Below, in pieces: positions 1 to 8,046 of a stretch of 64,000 nt of DNA (positions within the stretch are counted from its first letter, which is position 1; each line of letters begins with the position of its first letter). Location of the stretch: positions 1-64,000 of the forward strand of contig JADFXD010000005.1 of the NCBI GenBank assembly GCA_015233725.1, in the 5' to 3' direction. Position numbers and translations under genes: made by a program. Below the pieces are notes generated by a model. That model had not been told where the DNA came from. It did not search any database and saw nothing but the letters and a program-made list of their open reading frames with translations. This DNA comes from Nitrospirota bacterium. Its GTDB lineage: Bacteria > Nitrospirota > Thermodesulfovibrionia > Thermodesulfovibrionales > Magnetobacteriaceae.

Positions 1-48
1 GGAGGCTACGTGGACCCAGGCGTCCCCAGCAACTGGAGCATCTACTAG
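1..48 (+). CDS. 3' end of an unidentified CDS
   Basis: Frame 1 from the first base reads 15 codons ending in ...PSNWSIY and a TAG at 46-48, directly followed by an A-rich tract and a reverse-oriented hairpin module that would act as its terminator. The fragment is too short to assign to a family. Reading it as coding rests on the open frame to the window edge and on the terminator-like module straight after the stop. Confidence 0.5.
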   Translation, partial: GGYVDPGVPSNWSIY

Positions 49-49
49 A

Positions 50-152
50 AAAAAAGAGACTTGGGGACTCCGTCCCCTTACCCCTTGTAAGGAGGGCGGC
101 TCCGTCCCCTCCTTAACCTCCCCTGCAAGGGGTCATGGACCCCTTGACCCCA
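50..152 (-). repeat. Two-hairpin module, copy R1 (reverse)
   Basis: GC-rich dispersed module. It reads on the minus strand as the leader GGGGTCAAGG, a hairpin AAGGGGTC/GACCCCTT, a spacer, a second GC hairpin and a pyrimidine run. This copy has an extra hairpin GGGGAC/GTCCCC at its far end. The flank ATAATTCTCAATCCTACC is shared with other copies (57954 region, 39565 region). Confidence 0.85.
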
Positions 153-256
153 TAATTCTCAATCCTACCATAATTTTCAATCATAATTAAGAATGTCCAT
201 GTCCTACAAGAAAGTTATGATTGACAGTTCCTCTTGTTTTCTGTTATTTTTAGACA

Positions 257-1039
257 ATGAGAAATTTTATAGTTCTCTGTTTTTTGCTGTTGGGGTTCCT
301 TATTATAAGTTACGCCTATGGCTTTGATCTAAGCGGGCTTAAACCAACGCAGCCCAATGGCGTGTTTTCAACGTTTTCTACGGCAACAAACCCACCCGGC
401 ATCTTTTCCAACGAAACAGGGCTGGAGTATGCCGTCGATCCGACGTTTTACCGCATCAGCTCCTCTTTGAGCTATGGGCTCGATCTCAGCAGTGAGTTGC
501 TCGCAACCGTGCCTTTTCGTATACAGCAGAAAGATTCCGGGTTTGAGGACGTTAGTGTCGGACTAAAGCATCGGTTTAAGGAAGAGGGGGACATCCTGCC
601 TTCCCTGGCCGTGTTGATGACTGTTTCGCCACCATCGGGGATCGACGACGTAACAACCCAGGGACGTTATGGGGGTGGACTAATCGCCTCCAAGAAGATT
701 GGTCCGTTTATGGTCCACGCAAATGCCTTTTACTTCTCCCCCTTTGATAAATCCCTCAAGAACGAGTGGAACATGCTCCTTGGTACGGACATGTCCGCGG
801 CCAACAATGTCAACATCCTTGCCGAGCTGGATATCAAAAAAAGCCACTTCGCAAGCAAATTCGACTTCATGGAAGGAAGGCTGGGGTACAGGTACAGGCC
901 CCTTAAGTACCTCTATACAACACTAGGCACCGGTTACGAGTTTAAAAACCGACAGCCAAATGTAAGAATCTTTCTGTCCTTTACGTTTGTATATCCCTAC
1001 AAAGAACCTGAGATTAAAAGGCTATACGAGGAGGAATAA
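257..1039 (+). CDS. Exported beta-barrel-like protein (MetA-pathway/transporter-like)
   Basis: A 260-residue protein with a clear N-terminal signal peptide (hydrophobic core about residues 5-20, then YAYG). The rest is alternating polar/hydrophobic segments rich in Gly and aromatics, with phrases such as GYRYRPLKY and GTGYEFKNRQ typical of outer-membrane beta strands. It resembles the family annotated as transporter or putative MetA-pathway of phenol degradation protein, an outer-membrane barrel of unknown substrate. It ends 2 nt before tatB, so it is probably co-transcribed with tatBC. Function is inferred from general features only. Confidence 0.6.
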   Translation: MRNFIVLCFLLLGFLIISYAYGFDLSGLKPTQPNGVFSTFSTATNPPGIFSNETGLEYAVDPTFYRISSSLSYGLDLSSELLATVPFRIQQKDSGFEDVSVGLKHRFKEEGDILPSLAVLMTVSPPSGIDDVTTQGRYGGGLIASKKIGPFMVHANAFYFSPFDKSLKNEWNMLLGTDMSAANNVNILAELDIKKSHFASKFDFMEGRLGYRYRPLKYLYTTLGTGYEFKNRQPNVRIFLSFTFVYPYKEPEIKRLYEEE

Positions 1040-1041
1040 TC

Positions 1042-1398
1042 GTGTTTGACCTAGGTATGCAGGAAATTATCATGATCTTTGTTGTGGCTCTGCTCGTCTT
1101 TGGACCAAAGAGCCTGCCAGAGCTCGCCAGAAAGATCGGTAAGGTCATGGGGCAGATCAAGAGGGTCATGTTTGATGTCAGAAGCCAGATAAACTCAGCC
1201 ATGTACGCGGATGACCATAACCCCCTAAGCGAGGAGCTCAATAACATAAAGAGAGAGCTCAACGACATCAGGCTCAAGGCCAACGAGCAGTCAACTGCGC
1301 CACAAGGACCTTCCAAATCACAGCAACAAAATGGCCCCGAGCAAAATGAACTTAAACAAAAAGAGCCGGGGCAAAATGGAGAACATAAAAAGAGTTGA
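1042..1398 (+). CDS. tatB: Sec-independent translocase subunit TatB
   Basis: 118 residues. GTG start preceded by GAGGAA. The N-terminal membrane helix contains Glu at position 8 (MFDLGMQE), the residue that marks TatB. A hinge FGPKSLPELARKIGK and an amphipathic helix follow, then a Gln/Asn/Lys-rich tail. TatB binds twin-arginine signal peptides together with TatC in the inner membrane and passes folded substrates to the TatA pore. The stop overlaps the proposed TTG start of tatC (TTGA), implying translational coupling. No separate tatA is seen here, so this protein may serve both roles or tatA lies elsewhere. Confidence 0.9.
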   Translation: MFDLGMQEIIMIFVVALLVFGPKSLPELARKIGKVMGQIKRVMFDVRSQINSAMYADDHNPLSEELNNIKRELNDIRLKANEQSTAPQGPSKSQQQNGPEQNELKQKEPGQNGEHKKS

Positions 1399-2186
1399 CC
1401 CAAGACAATAAAATGTCCTTCATAGACCACCTGGGCGAGCTGAGACAACGCCTGCTGATAACCTTTGGGGTAGTCATTGTTGTCTTTGTCGTCGTGTTTA
1501 ACTACTCCGAGGAGCTTCTAAAGTTCCTCATGTTTCCTATGGAGAAGGAGCTTGTCTTTAAGCTGAAGTCGCCTTTTGTCTTCTTTGCCTCAAAGAACCT
1601 GAAAAATGTATCTCTGGTATTCATCCAACCCGCCGAGGCGTTCTGGATGCACCTCAAGATATCGATGATGGCGGCAGTGGTGATAACGATGCCCGTGGTG
1701 CTAACACAGATATGGCTGTTTGTCGCACCGGGGCTGCTGCCAAATGAAAAGAAGTTCGCGCTGCCATTTATTGTCAGTGGGTGCGTGCTCTTTCTGATGG
1801 GTACGGCCTTCTGTTTCTTTATCATCCTGCCATTTGCCCTGGGCTTTCTGCTTACCTATAAGACGCAGTCCCTTACGGCCATGATATCCATCGGCAGCTA
1901 TGTGGACTTCAACATAAAGTTTCTGCTTGCCTTTGGGTTGGTCTTTGAGCTGCCCATCGTGATCCTGTTTCTGACCAGGTTTGGGATCGTCACACCCGAA
2001 AAACTGGCCAAGAGCAGAAGATACGCAATCGTACTTGCCTTTATCATCGCGGGAGTACTCACACCAACCCCAGATGCCTTTAACCAAACGCTGATGGCAG
2101 TGCCTATGATCGTGCTGTATGAAATTGGCATAATCGCCTCCAAGATTATCTTTCCAAAAAGTAAAGCGATAATGAAGGAAGATTAA
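1395..2186 (+). CDS. tatC: Sec-independent translocase subunit TatC
   Basis: 263 residues with the six hydrophobic segments of TatC and the hallmark N-terminus MSFIDHLGELRQRLL. This subunit is the primary twin-arginine signal-peptide receptor. The ORF-track start is a TTG overlapping the tatB stop. An in-frame ATG at 1413 gives the N-terminus most often seen in the family and is an equally good start. Conserved pieces include FWMHLKISMMAAVVITMPVV and the C-terminal LTPTPDAFNQTLMAVPM. It is the last gene before repeat R2, which probably terminates the OMP-tatB-tatC unit. Confidence 0.95.
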   Translation: MTQDNKMSFIDHLGELRQRLLITFGVVIVVFVVVFNYSEELLKFLMFPMEKELVFKLKSPFVFFASKNLKNVSLVFIQPAEAFWMHLKISMMAAVVITMPVVLTQIWLFVAPGLLPNEKKFALPFIVSGCVLFLMGTAFCFFIILPFALGFLLTYKTQSLTAMISIGSYVDFNIKFLLAFGLVFELPIVILFLTRFGIVTPEKLAKSRRYAIVLAFIIAGVLTPTPDAFNQTLMAVPMIVLYEIGIIASKIIFPKSKAIMKED

Positions 2187-2242
2187 TTGAAACATCATCG
2201 TAAAACAAGATATAATGACACATCAAGTGGCAACGCAAGGAA

Positions 2243-2310
2243 GGGGTCAAGGGGTCCGCGACCCCTTGCAGGGGGTTCTAAAGGGGGGCGGAGCCGCCCC
2301 TTTCTTTCTT
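2243..2310 (+). repeat. Two-hairpin module, copy R2 (forward)
   Basis: Leader GGGGTCAAGG, hairpin AAGGGGTC-CGC-GACCCCTT, then GGGGCGGAGCCGCCCC followed by TTTCTTTCTTCTTCC, which looks like a rho-independent terminator. It lies between tatC and dcd and ends about 25 nt before the dcd start. Confidence 0.9.
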
Positions 2311-2335
2311 CTTCCTTCTTCTTAGGAGAGGACGA

Positions 2336-2908
2336 ATGATTTTATCGGATGTAGACATAAAGAAGTGGTTGCAGGAGGGCAGGCTTAAGATAGAGCCTTT
2401 CCCTGATCTGTCAAAGCAGTTGGGGCCGTGTTCGGTAGACCTGAGACTGGGCAATGAGTTCTGCGTCTTTGAACACAGCAAGCACCCATACATAGACCTG
2501 CGTGGTGGTTACAGGATAGAGGATATCATGAAGCGCGTGCATATACAGGATAACGAGGCCTTTATCGTGCAGCCCGGGGACTTTGTCCTTGCCACGACCA
2601 TAGAGGCCATCCACATCCCCAACGACCTGGTAGGCCACATAGATGGCCGCAGTACGCTGGGCAGGCTGGGGCTGATCATCCACGGGACGGCCTCCAAGTT
2701 TGACCCCGGATGGCGTGGAAAGGCCACGCTGGAGCTCAGTAACATCGGAAGGATGCCGTTGGCCCTCTACCCAGGGATGCGCATCTGTGCCTTTACCTTT
2801 GAGCTGCTCTCATCCCCCGCCGAGATGCCTTACGACAAAAACCCACGCTCCAAGTACGTCAATCAAGACACCGTTGAACCTGGCAAGCTCTCTCCTGAAG
2901 ACCTATAA
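2336..2908 (+). CDS. dcd: dCTP deaminase
   Basis: 190 residues, the usual length. It carries the trimeric dUTPase-fold signature: MILSDVDIKKWL at the N-terminus, PCSVDLRLG, and the block HIDGRSTLGRLGLIIHGTA followed by FDPGWRGKATLELSN, which holds the catalytic Glu and nucleotide contacts. The enzyme deaminates dCTP to dUTP, a precursor for dTTP synthesis. GGAGAGGACGA precedes the ATG. A HAD hydrolase follows closely and may be co-translated. Confidence 0.95.
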   Translation: MILSDVDIKKWLQEGRLKIEPFPDLSKQLGPCSVDLRLGNEFCVFEHSKHPYIDLRGGYRIEDIMKRVHIQDNEAFIVQPGDFVLATTIEAIHIPNDLVGHIDGRSTLGRLGLIIHGTASKFDPGWRGKATLELSNIGRMPLALYPGMRICAFTFELLSSPAEMPYDKNPRSKYVNQDTVEPGKLSPEDL

Positions 2909-2918
2909 TCTGCGCACT

Positions 2919-3566
2919 GTGTTGTTTGACATTGGCTCAACGCTGGTCAACAGCCCGGGGCGTTCGCCAAATACCTTGATCGCGGGCTTTTTGAACAGTC
3001 CTGGTATTGGCCCTGCGGATGTAGGCAACATCATCATGCGGGAGGACTTTAAGACCCCCGATGAGGTCTACGTGCGTCTAAATGGCGCCTTTAACGGTGT
3101 AGACCCCGGCGCCCGTCAGAAGATTGTCGCCTTGTGGGCGACTCAATCTGACTCTTTGGCGAATATCCACGTCGCACAGGACGTCATAAGGTGTTTTAAG
3201 GAGGCAGGTTGTAAGGTCGGGGTTGTCTCAAACATGTGGAGACCCTACTATGAGGCCTTTAAGGAGGCCGCTCCAGAGCTGCTGGCTCTCATAGACTACG
3301 AGGCGTTGAGCTTTAAGGAGGGCTACAAGAAGCCCGCACCTGAGATATTTCTAAGGACGTTGGATGCCCTCAATGCCGCCCCACAGTCAACGCTCATGGT
3401 CGGCGACACCTACGACAACGACATAGCTCCGCCCATGTCCCTGGGGATGAAGGCCGTCTGGGTCTTGTCTCGCATCGAGCATGAGCGTCGCCCGCTCATT
3501 GGGGTGCTCAACGGGCAACTGCCACGGCCCCTGTGTTGCATTGAAAGCATCAGCGACTTCCTGTAG
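2919..3566 (+). CDS. HAD-superfamily hydrolase
   Basis: About 215 residues. The four HAD motifs are visible: motif I LFDIGSTLVN near the N-terminus (catalytic Asp, though the usual second Asp is Gly), motif II GVVSNM, motif III Lys in YKKPAPEIF, and motif IV MVGDTYDNDI. A helical cap lies between motifs I and II. The ORF-track start at 2700 lies inside dcd in another frame and encodes nonsense, so translation more likely starts at GTG 2919 (or CTG 2910/TTG 2922), 10 nt after the dcd stop. Loss of the second motif-I Asp is unusual for phosphatases. The substrate is unknown. Confidence 0.8.
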   Translation: MLFDIGSTLVNSPGRSPNTLIAGFLNSPGIGPADVGNIIMREDFKTPDEVYVRLNGAFNGVDPGARQKIVALWATQSDSLANIHVAQDVIRCFKEAGCKVGVVSNMWRPYYEAFKEAAPELLALIDYEALSFKEGYKKPAPEIFLRTLDALNAAPQSTLMVGDTYDNDIAPPMSLGMKAVWVLSRIEHERRPLIGVLNGQLPRPLCCIESISDFL

Positions 3567-3674
3567 AGAAGAAAAAGAAAAAAACAAAGGGGGGCGGCGC
3601 TGCTTCTTTGTCGCTCCAGGACGCTCCTGGCCCCCCTCGACCCCCCCTGCAAGGGCACCAGTGCCCTTGACCCC
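3567..3674 (-). repeat. Two-hairpin module, copy R3 (reverse)
   Basis: Starts immediately after the HAD stop with an A-rich tract, then a GC stem. It includes the palindrome CCAGGACGCTCCTGG (3616-3630), then CCCCTGCAAGGGCACCAGTGCCCTTGACCCC. Its distal end abuts or enters the 5' end of the DUF2318-like gene. Confidence 0.85.
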
Positions 3675-3681
3675 TTCCTTC

Positions 3682-4101
3682 GTGGCCTTCATCTATGTCT
3701 TGGTGGTTCTTGGATTTTTGTCGTGTGAATCTCGGCCTACTCACTTAGTACCTGTGCAGAGGGGGGGGGAGTTGGTGTTTGACGTGGGGGTGTTAAGGGC
3801 GGAGGTGCCGGAGTTTTACACGTACAGGTATCAGGGCAGGGGGATTAATTTTTTTATTATCAGGGTAGATGGCAGGGTGTTGTCGTTTCTTGATGCCTGC
3901 AGGTCGTGTTATCCCAGGAGGTTGGGTTTTGAGTTCCACGATGGTTATTTTATGTGCAGGTCGTGTAAGACGAGTTATGCCGTGCGTGATATTGAAAAGG
4001 GGATCAGCAATTGTTTGCCAGTAAAGATAGATGGCAGGCTTGAAGGTAATACGTATCTGATAAGTGTCTCAACACTCGAGGGTATGGCTTATATGTTTTG
4101 A
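3682..4101 (+). CDS. DUF2318-like Cys-rich exported protein
   Basis: About 139 residues from GTG 3682. A hydrophobic leader (FIYVLVVLGFLSC) could be a lipoprotein signal. The core has two CxxC pairs, DACRSCYPR and FMCRSCKTSY, followed by an SNCLPV motif, which matches the DUF2318 pattern of predicted metal- or Fe-S-binding membrane proteins. The open frame extends upstream through repeat R3 into the HAD gene, but that part encodes repeat peptide and is rejected. The start is uncertain (TTG 3667 and GTG 3661 also fit) and no Shine-Dalgarno site is seen. The repeat may have displaced the original 5' end. Confidence 0.65.
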   Translation: MAFIYVLVVLGFLSCESRPTHLVPVQRGGELVFDVGVLRAEVPEFYTYRYQGRGINFFIIRVDGRVLSFLDACRSCYPRRLGFEFHDGYFMCRSCKTSYAVRDIEKGISNCLPVKIDGRLEGNTYLISVSTLEGMAYMF

Positions 4102-4206
4102 TATAGATGGGGTAACCCCACCAACTTCTCACTCTCTAATGGTAGTCATGCAGAGATGGTGATATTAAATACTGTGATCTTTGCAGCAGGTATTTATTTT
4201 ATGGTT

Positions 4207-4407
4207 CTATGCAACGGTGTGTTGTTTTAGCATCACACTGTTGCAAGATAGCTCACTCATGTAATAGCCACACCAAAAGCAGCTACCATTGTCAGACAAC
4301 TGGATGCTTACACACTCAGCACAAGTTATGTGCCTTGATTCGCCTATACACCAGATATTATAGTCGCCGATAAAAGATTCAATATGCTTGTTCATCTTGG
4401 TTTGCAC
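4207..4407 (-). CDS. Small Cys-rich protein, unknown
   Basis: 66 residues from a GTG start with a strong Shine-Dalgarno GGAGGG six bases upstream, which is why I accept it. It contains six cysteines including CAEC and CFWCGYY, suggestive of a small zinc- or redox-active fold. I do not recognise the family. It stands alone between the DUF2318-like gene and tRNA-Pro and is read from the opposite strand to the former. A short inverted repeat GGGGTAACCCC lies near 4110. Confidence 0.55.
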   Translation of the reverse strand: MQTKMNKHIESFIGDYNIWCIGESRHITCAECVSIQLSDNGSCFWCGYYMSELSCNSVMLKQHTVA

Positions 4408-4525
4408 GTTATTCCCTCCAATGATTCTTTTTGTATAGCAACTAACAACTCTTTAATAAGTGCAATATGTATGCCATATTGCCGGAGGTTTGTGGGAAGT
4501 CGCCTCCCTTATGTATTTTTCTTAA

Positions 4526-4599
4526 TCGGGGCGACTGGATTCGAACCAGCGGCCGCACGGTCCCGAACCGTGTACGCTACCAGACTGCGCTACGCCCCG
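4526..4599 (-). tRNA. tRNA-Pro (anticodon CGG)
   Basis: The minus strand folds as a complete 74-nt cloverleaf. The acceptor is CGGGGCG/CGCCCCG with discriminator A, the D arm contains GCGCAGTCTGGTAGCGT, the anticodon stem CACGG/CCGTG encloses loop TTCGGGA, and the T arm is GCTGG-TTCGAAT-CCAGT. Loop positions 34-36 are CGG, decoding CCG proline codons. CCA is not encoded. It stands alone. Confidence 0.96.
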
Positions 4600-4769
4600 A
4601 TGCCCTGTCTGTACTTTAGATCATACATCTTAATGCCATGCAATGTCAACTGTTTAGTCTCATAGGTCATGGGACTTTAGTCACTTGACATAAACTTTTC
4701 AATAAGTTATCATACTAAAGCCTTATTTTATGGTTATTAACTTTTTTTTGTAAGGAGACACTTTTAAGT

Positions 4770-5177
4770 ATGCAATTTATCGATTGGAGCGCTAAGCTAG
4801 CGGTGAACGTCTCGGAGATAGACAAACAGCACAAGAAACTTGTCGATATCGTCAATGAACTCTATGCCGCCATGCAGGCTGGTAAGGGAGCAGCGGTAAT
4901 GGGCAAGGTATTATCAGAGCTGATAACCTATACAAAGGACCACTTCGCATACGAAGAGAAGTTAATGCTGCAACACAAATACAACGACATGACCAAACAC
5001 AAGACAGAGCATGACAAGCTGACCAAGCAGGTATTGGACTTGCAAAAGCAATTTGCAGATGGTAAGATGGTTGTTACCATTGAGGTCATGAACTTCCTCA
5101 AGAAGTGGCTTGGCGAACACATCCTTGACAAGGACAAGCTGTTTGCCGCCTTCCTCAACCAAAAGGGCATAACTTAA
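4770..5177 (+). CDS. Bacteriohemerythrin
   Basis: 135 residues, a single hemerythrin four-helix domain. All diiron ligands are present in order: His21 (DKQHKKL), His58 and Glu62 (HFAYEE), His77 and His81 (HKTEH), His117 and Asp122 (HILDKD). It binds O2 reversibly in the cytoplasm and probably serves oxygen storage, delivery or sensing in a microaerophile or anaerobe. AAGGAG lies upstream of the ATG. It is monocistronic, ending at half-module R4 that separates it from the convergent radical SAM gene. Confidence 0.96.
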   Translation: MQFIDWSAKLAVNVSEIDKQHKKLVDIVNELYAAMQAGKGAAVMGKVLSELITYTKDHFAYEEKLMLQHKYNDMTKHKTEHDKLTKQVLDLQKQFADGKMVVTIEVMNFLKKWLGEHILDKDKLFAAFLNQKGIT

Positions 5178-5190
5178 ACCCCGAAGAGAG

Positions 5191-5235
5191 AAAAAGAAGA
5201 AAGAAGAGGGCGGCGCTGCCCCCTTCTTTCTTTCT
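5191..5235 (+). terminator. Half-module R4, bidirectional terminator-like hairpin
   Basis: Only the second hairpin of the repeat family is present (AAGAAGAGGGCGGCGCTGCC and its pairing arm), flanked by an A-rich tract on one side and CTTTCTTTCT on the other. It lies exactly between convergent bacteriohemerythrin and radical SAM genes, so it could stop transcription from both sides. Confidence 0.7.
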
Positions 5236-5242
5236 CCCCTCC

Positions 5243-6775
5243 CTAGCCTCTCCGCATAACGAGCCGATACAAGCGATGCAGCCCCTTGTAGACCTCTCTA
5301 AATGGCCGCTTTAATGGCCCACTGAAGAGACGCACCACGGGTGGGGCAATCAGAAGCCTCAGCAGTGCCGCTGGAAACCGCCCACGACGACACAACGTCA
5401 TTAGGAGGTTTAGGTAGCTGGGCTCGCGCGTTGTGTAGGACTTGTCGTAGATATCCCTGTGCTCATCCGCGATGAGGCCGTCGGCCCTGGCCATCTGATA
5501 CAACCTGGTCTGGGGGTAGAGCACCAGCGAAAAGGGCTGAAGCTGATAGGGCCTCGGTATCTCCGATATAAACCGCAGGGTCTGTCTCCTGTCCTCGTCC
5601 GTTTCATAGGGTACGTCCAGGATGAAGTCATAGCTTGGGGGATACATCCTGTCCTTGTACTTGTTGATTATCCTGATGGCCTTCATTATAACGTCGTTTG
5701 ACATGTTCTGCCTGTTAAAGAGGCGCTGCGTCTTGTCGCTGGCACTTTCAATGCCCATCTGGAGGTAACACAGACCGGCATCCACCAGGAGAGCCATCTT
5801 TTCCTCCGTCACGGTCAGGGGGCTTGCCAGGGCGCTAAAGGGCAGGGCGATCTCCCTCTTGTAACCCTGACAAAACTCCGCGATGGCCTTTGTCCCCCGG
5901 GCAAAGAAGGCGTCATCGGATATCCAGATGTAGCCCACAAAGGGCATATTGGCCTTCACCCACGACAGCTCCTCAATGACGCTGGCCACACTACGCCAGC
6001 GCATATAAGTGCCCTTGCCGCTGTAAAGGGTCCTGAGCGTGTCGTTTATGCAGTAGGTGCATGAGTGAGGACAGCCTCGACCGGTCATCGTCTGATAACC
6101 GACCCTGTTGAGGTAGACCGACACCGTCCCGAGCATCAGAAACGCCCTTGTCGCCTCATAGTCCAGGGGGATTATACGACCCTCCTGCAGGACGTAGTGG
6201 TCATTGAAGCTATAATCGGGCAGTGGATAGATGTCGAGATTGCGGGTGAGGGCTCTGAGGTGGTTTTTGACGATTCCCTTTGATCCATCTGCTCCTTCTG
6301 CATCCTCTGGCGTCTTGATCCACAGGTTTGGCGTTGTGAGGTAATCCGTGTTGGAGGCCATCTTGTTGGCAAGCTCAAGGAGGGCATCCTCACCCTCGCC
6401 CACGCAGACGATATCGGCATGTTTGAGGCACTCCTCCGGCCTGATCGTCGGATGCACACCGCCCCAGATTATAGGCGTATGAAGTGATTTCCTAATAGCC
6501 GTTGTCAATTCGACGGCATGATAAAAGTAGTTTGTCATCAGCGTGATGCCAATCAGATCGGAATCACTGCAGAGGGCTATGAGTTGGTTGAGTGCCTGTT
6601 GACTGTATATCTTTCCACCGCGCCTCTGACGGTTGGACAACGGGGCGTCGGCATAGGGGTCGGGCAGAAATATCATCCTGGTTCTATGCCCGTGTGCCTT
6701 GAGCCAGGCCGACATGGTCCTCAGCCCAAATACCGTGATATCAGGGTAGGGCGATATGAGCGTTATGTCTAGCAT
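5243..6775 (-). CDS. B12-binding-domain radical SAM protein
   Basis: 510 residues. The N-terminal part (about 1-150) resembles a cobalamin-binding domain (LISPYPDITVFGLRTMSAWL, GGVHPTIRPEECLKHADIV). A radical SAM core follows with the 4Fe-4S motif GRGCPHSCTYCIND. The closing region carries LQMGIESASDKTQ and the FILDVPYETDEDRRQTL block typical of this class. Such enzymes perform radical methylations or rearrangements; the substrate cannot be read from sequence. It overlaps the 3' end of nfi by 7 nt, so the two are co-translated. Confidence 0.85.
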   Translation of the reverse strand: MLDITLISPYPDITVFGLRTMSAWLKAHGHRTRMIFLPDPYADAPLSNRQRRGGKIYSQQALNQLIALCSDSDLIGITLMTNYFYHAVELTTAIRKSLHTPIIWGGVHPTIRPEECLKHADIVCVGEGEDALLELANKMASNTDYLTTPNLWIKTPEDAEGADGSKGIVKNHLRALTRNLDIYPLPDYSFNDHYVLQEGRIIPLDYEATRAFLMLGTVSVYLNRVGYQTMTGRGCPHSCTYCINDTLRTLYSGKGTYMRWRSVASVIEELSWVKANMPFVGYIWISDDAFFARGTKAIAEFCQGYKREIALPFSALASPLTVTEEKMALLVDAGLCYLQMGIESASDKTQRLFNRQNMSNDVIMKAIRIINKYKDRMYPPSYDFILDVPYETDEDRRQTLRFISEIPRPYQLQPFSLVLYPQTRLYQMARADGLIADEHRDIYDKSYTTREPSYLNLLMTLCRRGRFPAALLRLLIAPPVVRLFSGPLKRPFREVYKGLHRLYRLVMRRG

Positions 6776-7434
6776 ATTAGGAGCTTTTTGTTCTGCGCCG
6801 AGAGGTTGTGGGCACAGCGGATTGGCTCTGGTAGCCTGTAGCGGGTGGTGGTGTGCATGATGACGCCCACGGAGTCACTGATGTCGATAAGGTGTCCCGG
6901 GGAGATGTAGAGCGGCCTTACGTTGTCACGGCTCCTGAGAACTACGCCGATCTGCTGCTCTTTGTCGTAGAGATTCTGACAATGGCCCCTGTGTGGGCCG
7001 GGTTGTTCGTGTGTGCCAATGAGCCTGGACTTGGCACAGCCGATAGTCGGTATGCCCAGGAGCACCCCTATGTGGGAGGCGAGCCCTATGCGGCGCGGAT
7101 GTGCGATGCCCTGTCCATCGACGATTATAAGTCCGGGTGGTGTCTTTAGCAGCTTGATGGCGCTGATAATCACCGGCGCCTCACGGAAGGAGAGATACCC
7201 CGGCACGTAGGGAAACTCCACCTCCTGTACCACCGAGGCCTCATCTACCTTGTTCAGGTCTGCGCAGTTAAAGAGGCAGGTGCTGCCTATGACCTTGTTG
7301 CCAGAAAATGCCGCATCCACGCCAGCAACAAGACTAGGCCACACGCCAAGCGGGGCTATCACTACCTGCTGGGCAAGAGCCACTTGCGTCTGTCTTGCCG
7401 CCCTCAAAATTTCTGATCGTTTTATATCTTGCAT
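6769..7434 (-). CDS. nfi: Endonuclease V (deoxyinosine 3' endonuclease)
   Basis: 221 residues with the family blocks GVDAAF (first catalytic Asp), YVPGYLSFREAP (Tyr wedge and catalytic Glu) and VDGQGIAHPRRIGLASHIGV (Asp). It nicks DNA one base 3' of deaminated purines. The common DGHG is DGQG here, a mild substitution. Cys-rich C-terminus. No clear Shine-Dalgarno site before ATG 7434. It is the first gene of a two-gene unit with the radical SAM gene and is divergent from the small Cys protein at 7477. Confidence 0.93.
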   Translation of the reverse strand: MQDIKRSEILRAARQTQVALAQQVVIAPLGVWPSLVAGVDAAFSGNKVIGSTCLFNCADLNKVDEASVVQEVEFPYVPGYLSFREAPVIISAIKLLKTPPGLIIVDGQGIAHPRRIGLASHIGVLLGIPTIGCAKSRLIGTHEQPGPHRGHCQNLYDKEQQIGVVLRSRDNVRPLYISPGHLIDISDSVGVIMHTTTRYRLPEPIRCAHNLSAQNKKLLIC

Positions 7435-7456
7435 AATTTAAGTTATAATATATATT
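7429..7456 (+). promoter_or_regulatory. Candidate promoter of 7477-NifU unit
   Basis: TTGCAT (7429-7434), 16-nt spacer, TATATT (7451-7456), 20 nt before GTG 7477. A second TATAAT is at 7444-7449. The region is the only divergent intergenic gap between nfi and the small Cys gene. It was matched by eye and is weak on the -35. Confidence 0.3.
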
Positions 7457-7476
7457 ATTACAAAGGAGGACGTAAA

Positions 7477-7719
7477 GTGAAGGAGCAGTTGAACGTTAGT
7501 GACGAAATAGTCAAAGCGGCGGCAGATTGCAAAAAGGAGAAGCAATGTCTCAACAACAGGATTGAGTGGCTCTGTAAGGTGGATATCTTTTTAAACGATA
7601 ATATCTTGTTTGTACGTTGTCTTGATGCCCATTATTGTAGTTACAGGCTGCCATTTGCTGATATCTTTGTGTGTAATTGCCCAGTTAGGAAGGAAATCTA
7701 TAACCTCTACAGGATATGA
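7477..7719 (+). CDS. Small Cys-rich protein upstream of NifU-like gene
   Basis: 80 residues from GTG 7477, chosen because AAAGGAGG lies 7 nt upstream; the ORF-track start at 7429 overlaps nfi. The sequence holds several cysteines (DCKKEKQC, LCK, RCLDAHYC, VCNCPVR), consistent with metal or disulfide binding. I do not recognise the family. It precedes a NifU-like scaffold by 46 nt, so a role in Fe-S or metal handling is possible but inferred from context only. Confidence 0.7.
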   Translation: MKEQLNVSDEIVKAAADCKKEKQCLNNRIEWLCKVDIFLNDNILFVRCLDAHYCSYRLPFADIFVCNCPVRKEIYNLYRI

Positions 7720-7765
7720 TATAGAGAGAACTGACATTAAAATAAAGAAGGGAGATTTTTTTAAA

Positions 7766-7993
7766 ATGGTAGACAGAGCACAAGTAGAGAGTTCGTTAAA
7801 TCAAATCAGGCCGGCCCTGAAGAGGGATGGCGGAGATGTGGAGCTTGTCGATGTTACAGACGACGGCATTGTCAAGGTCAAGCTCGTTGGAGCCTGCGGT
7901 AGCTGTCCGATGTCAATCATGACGCTAAAGGGCGGCATAGAGGTCAAACTCAAGAGCGACATCCCCGGTATCAAGGCAGTCGAGGCCGTCTGA
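7766..7993 (+). CDS. NifU-like Fe-S scaffold (C-terminal domain only)
   Basis: 75 residues from ATG 7766 with AAGGGAG upstream; the longer ORF-track start is rejected because the family begins at VDRAQVESSLNQIRPALKRDGG. It has the diagnostic CxxC, GACGSCPMS, in the GIVKVKLVG...TLKGGIE context. Small NifU-C proteins carry or transfer nascent Fe-S clusters. It is in an operon with the Cys-rich gene 7477-7719 and ends at half-module R5. Confidence 0.93.
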   Translation: MVDRAQVESSLNQIRPALKRDGGDVELVDVTDDGIVKVKLVGACGSCPMSIMTLKGGIEVKLKSDIPGIKAVEAV

Positions 7994-8046
7994 GAAAGAG
8001 AAGAAAGAAGGGAGGGCGGCCAGGCGCTCCCCTTCTTCTTTTCTTT
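7994..8046 (+). terminator. Half-module R5, bidirectional terminator-like hairpin
   Basis: An A/G-rich tract, an imperfect stem GAAGGGAGGGCGGC with its complement, and CTTCTTCTTTTCTTTT lie between the convergent NifU-like and KAP-like genes. It corresponds to the second hairpin of the dispersed module family without the first. Confidence 0.7.

Noticed and set aside
3481-3681. 206-aa ORF covering the DUF2318-like gene
   Set aside because: The first two thirds overlap the HAD gene and module R3 in another frame; only the 3' part has a recognisable domain.
4384-4665. 93-aa ORF over the tRNA-Pro locus
   Set aside because: It is read through the tRNA gene on the opposite strand and has no ribosome site.
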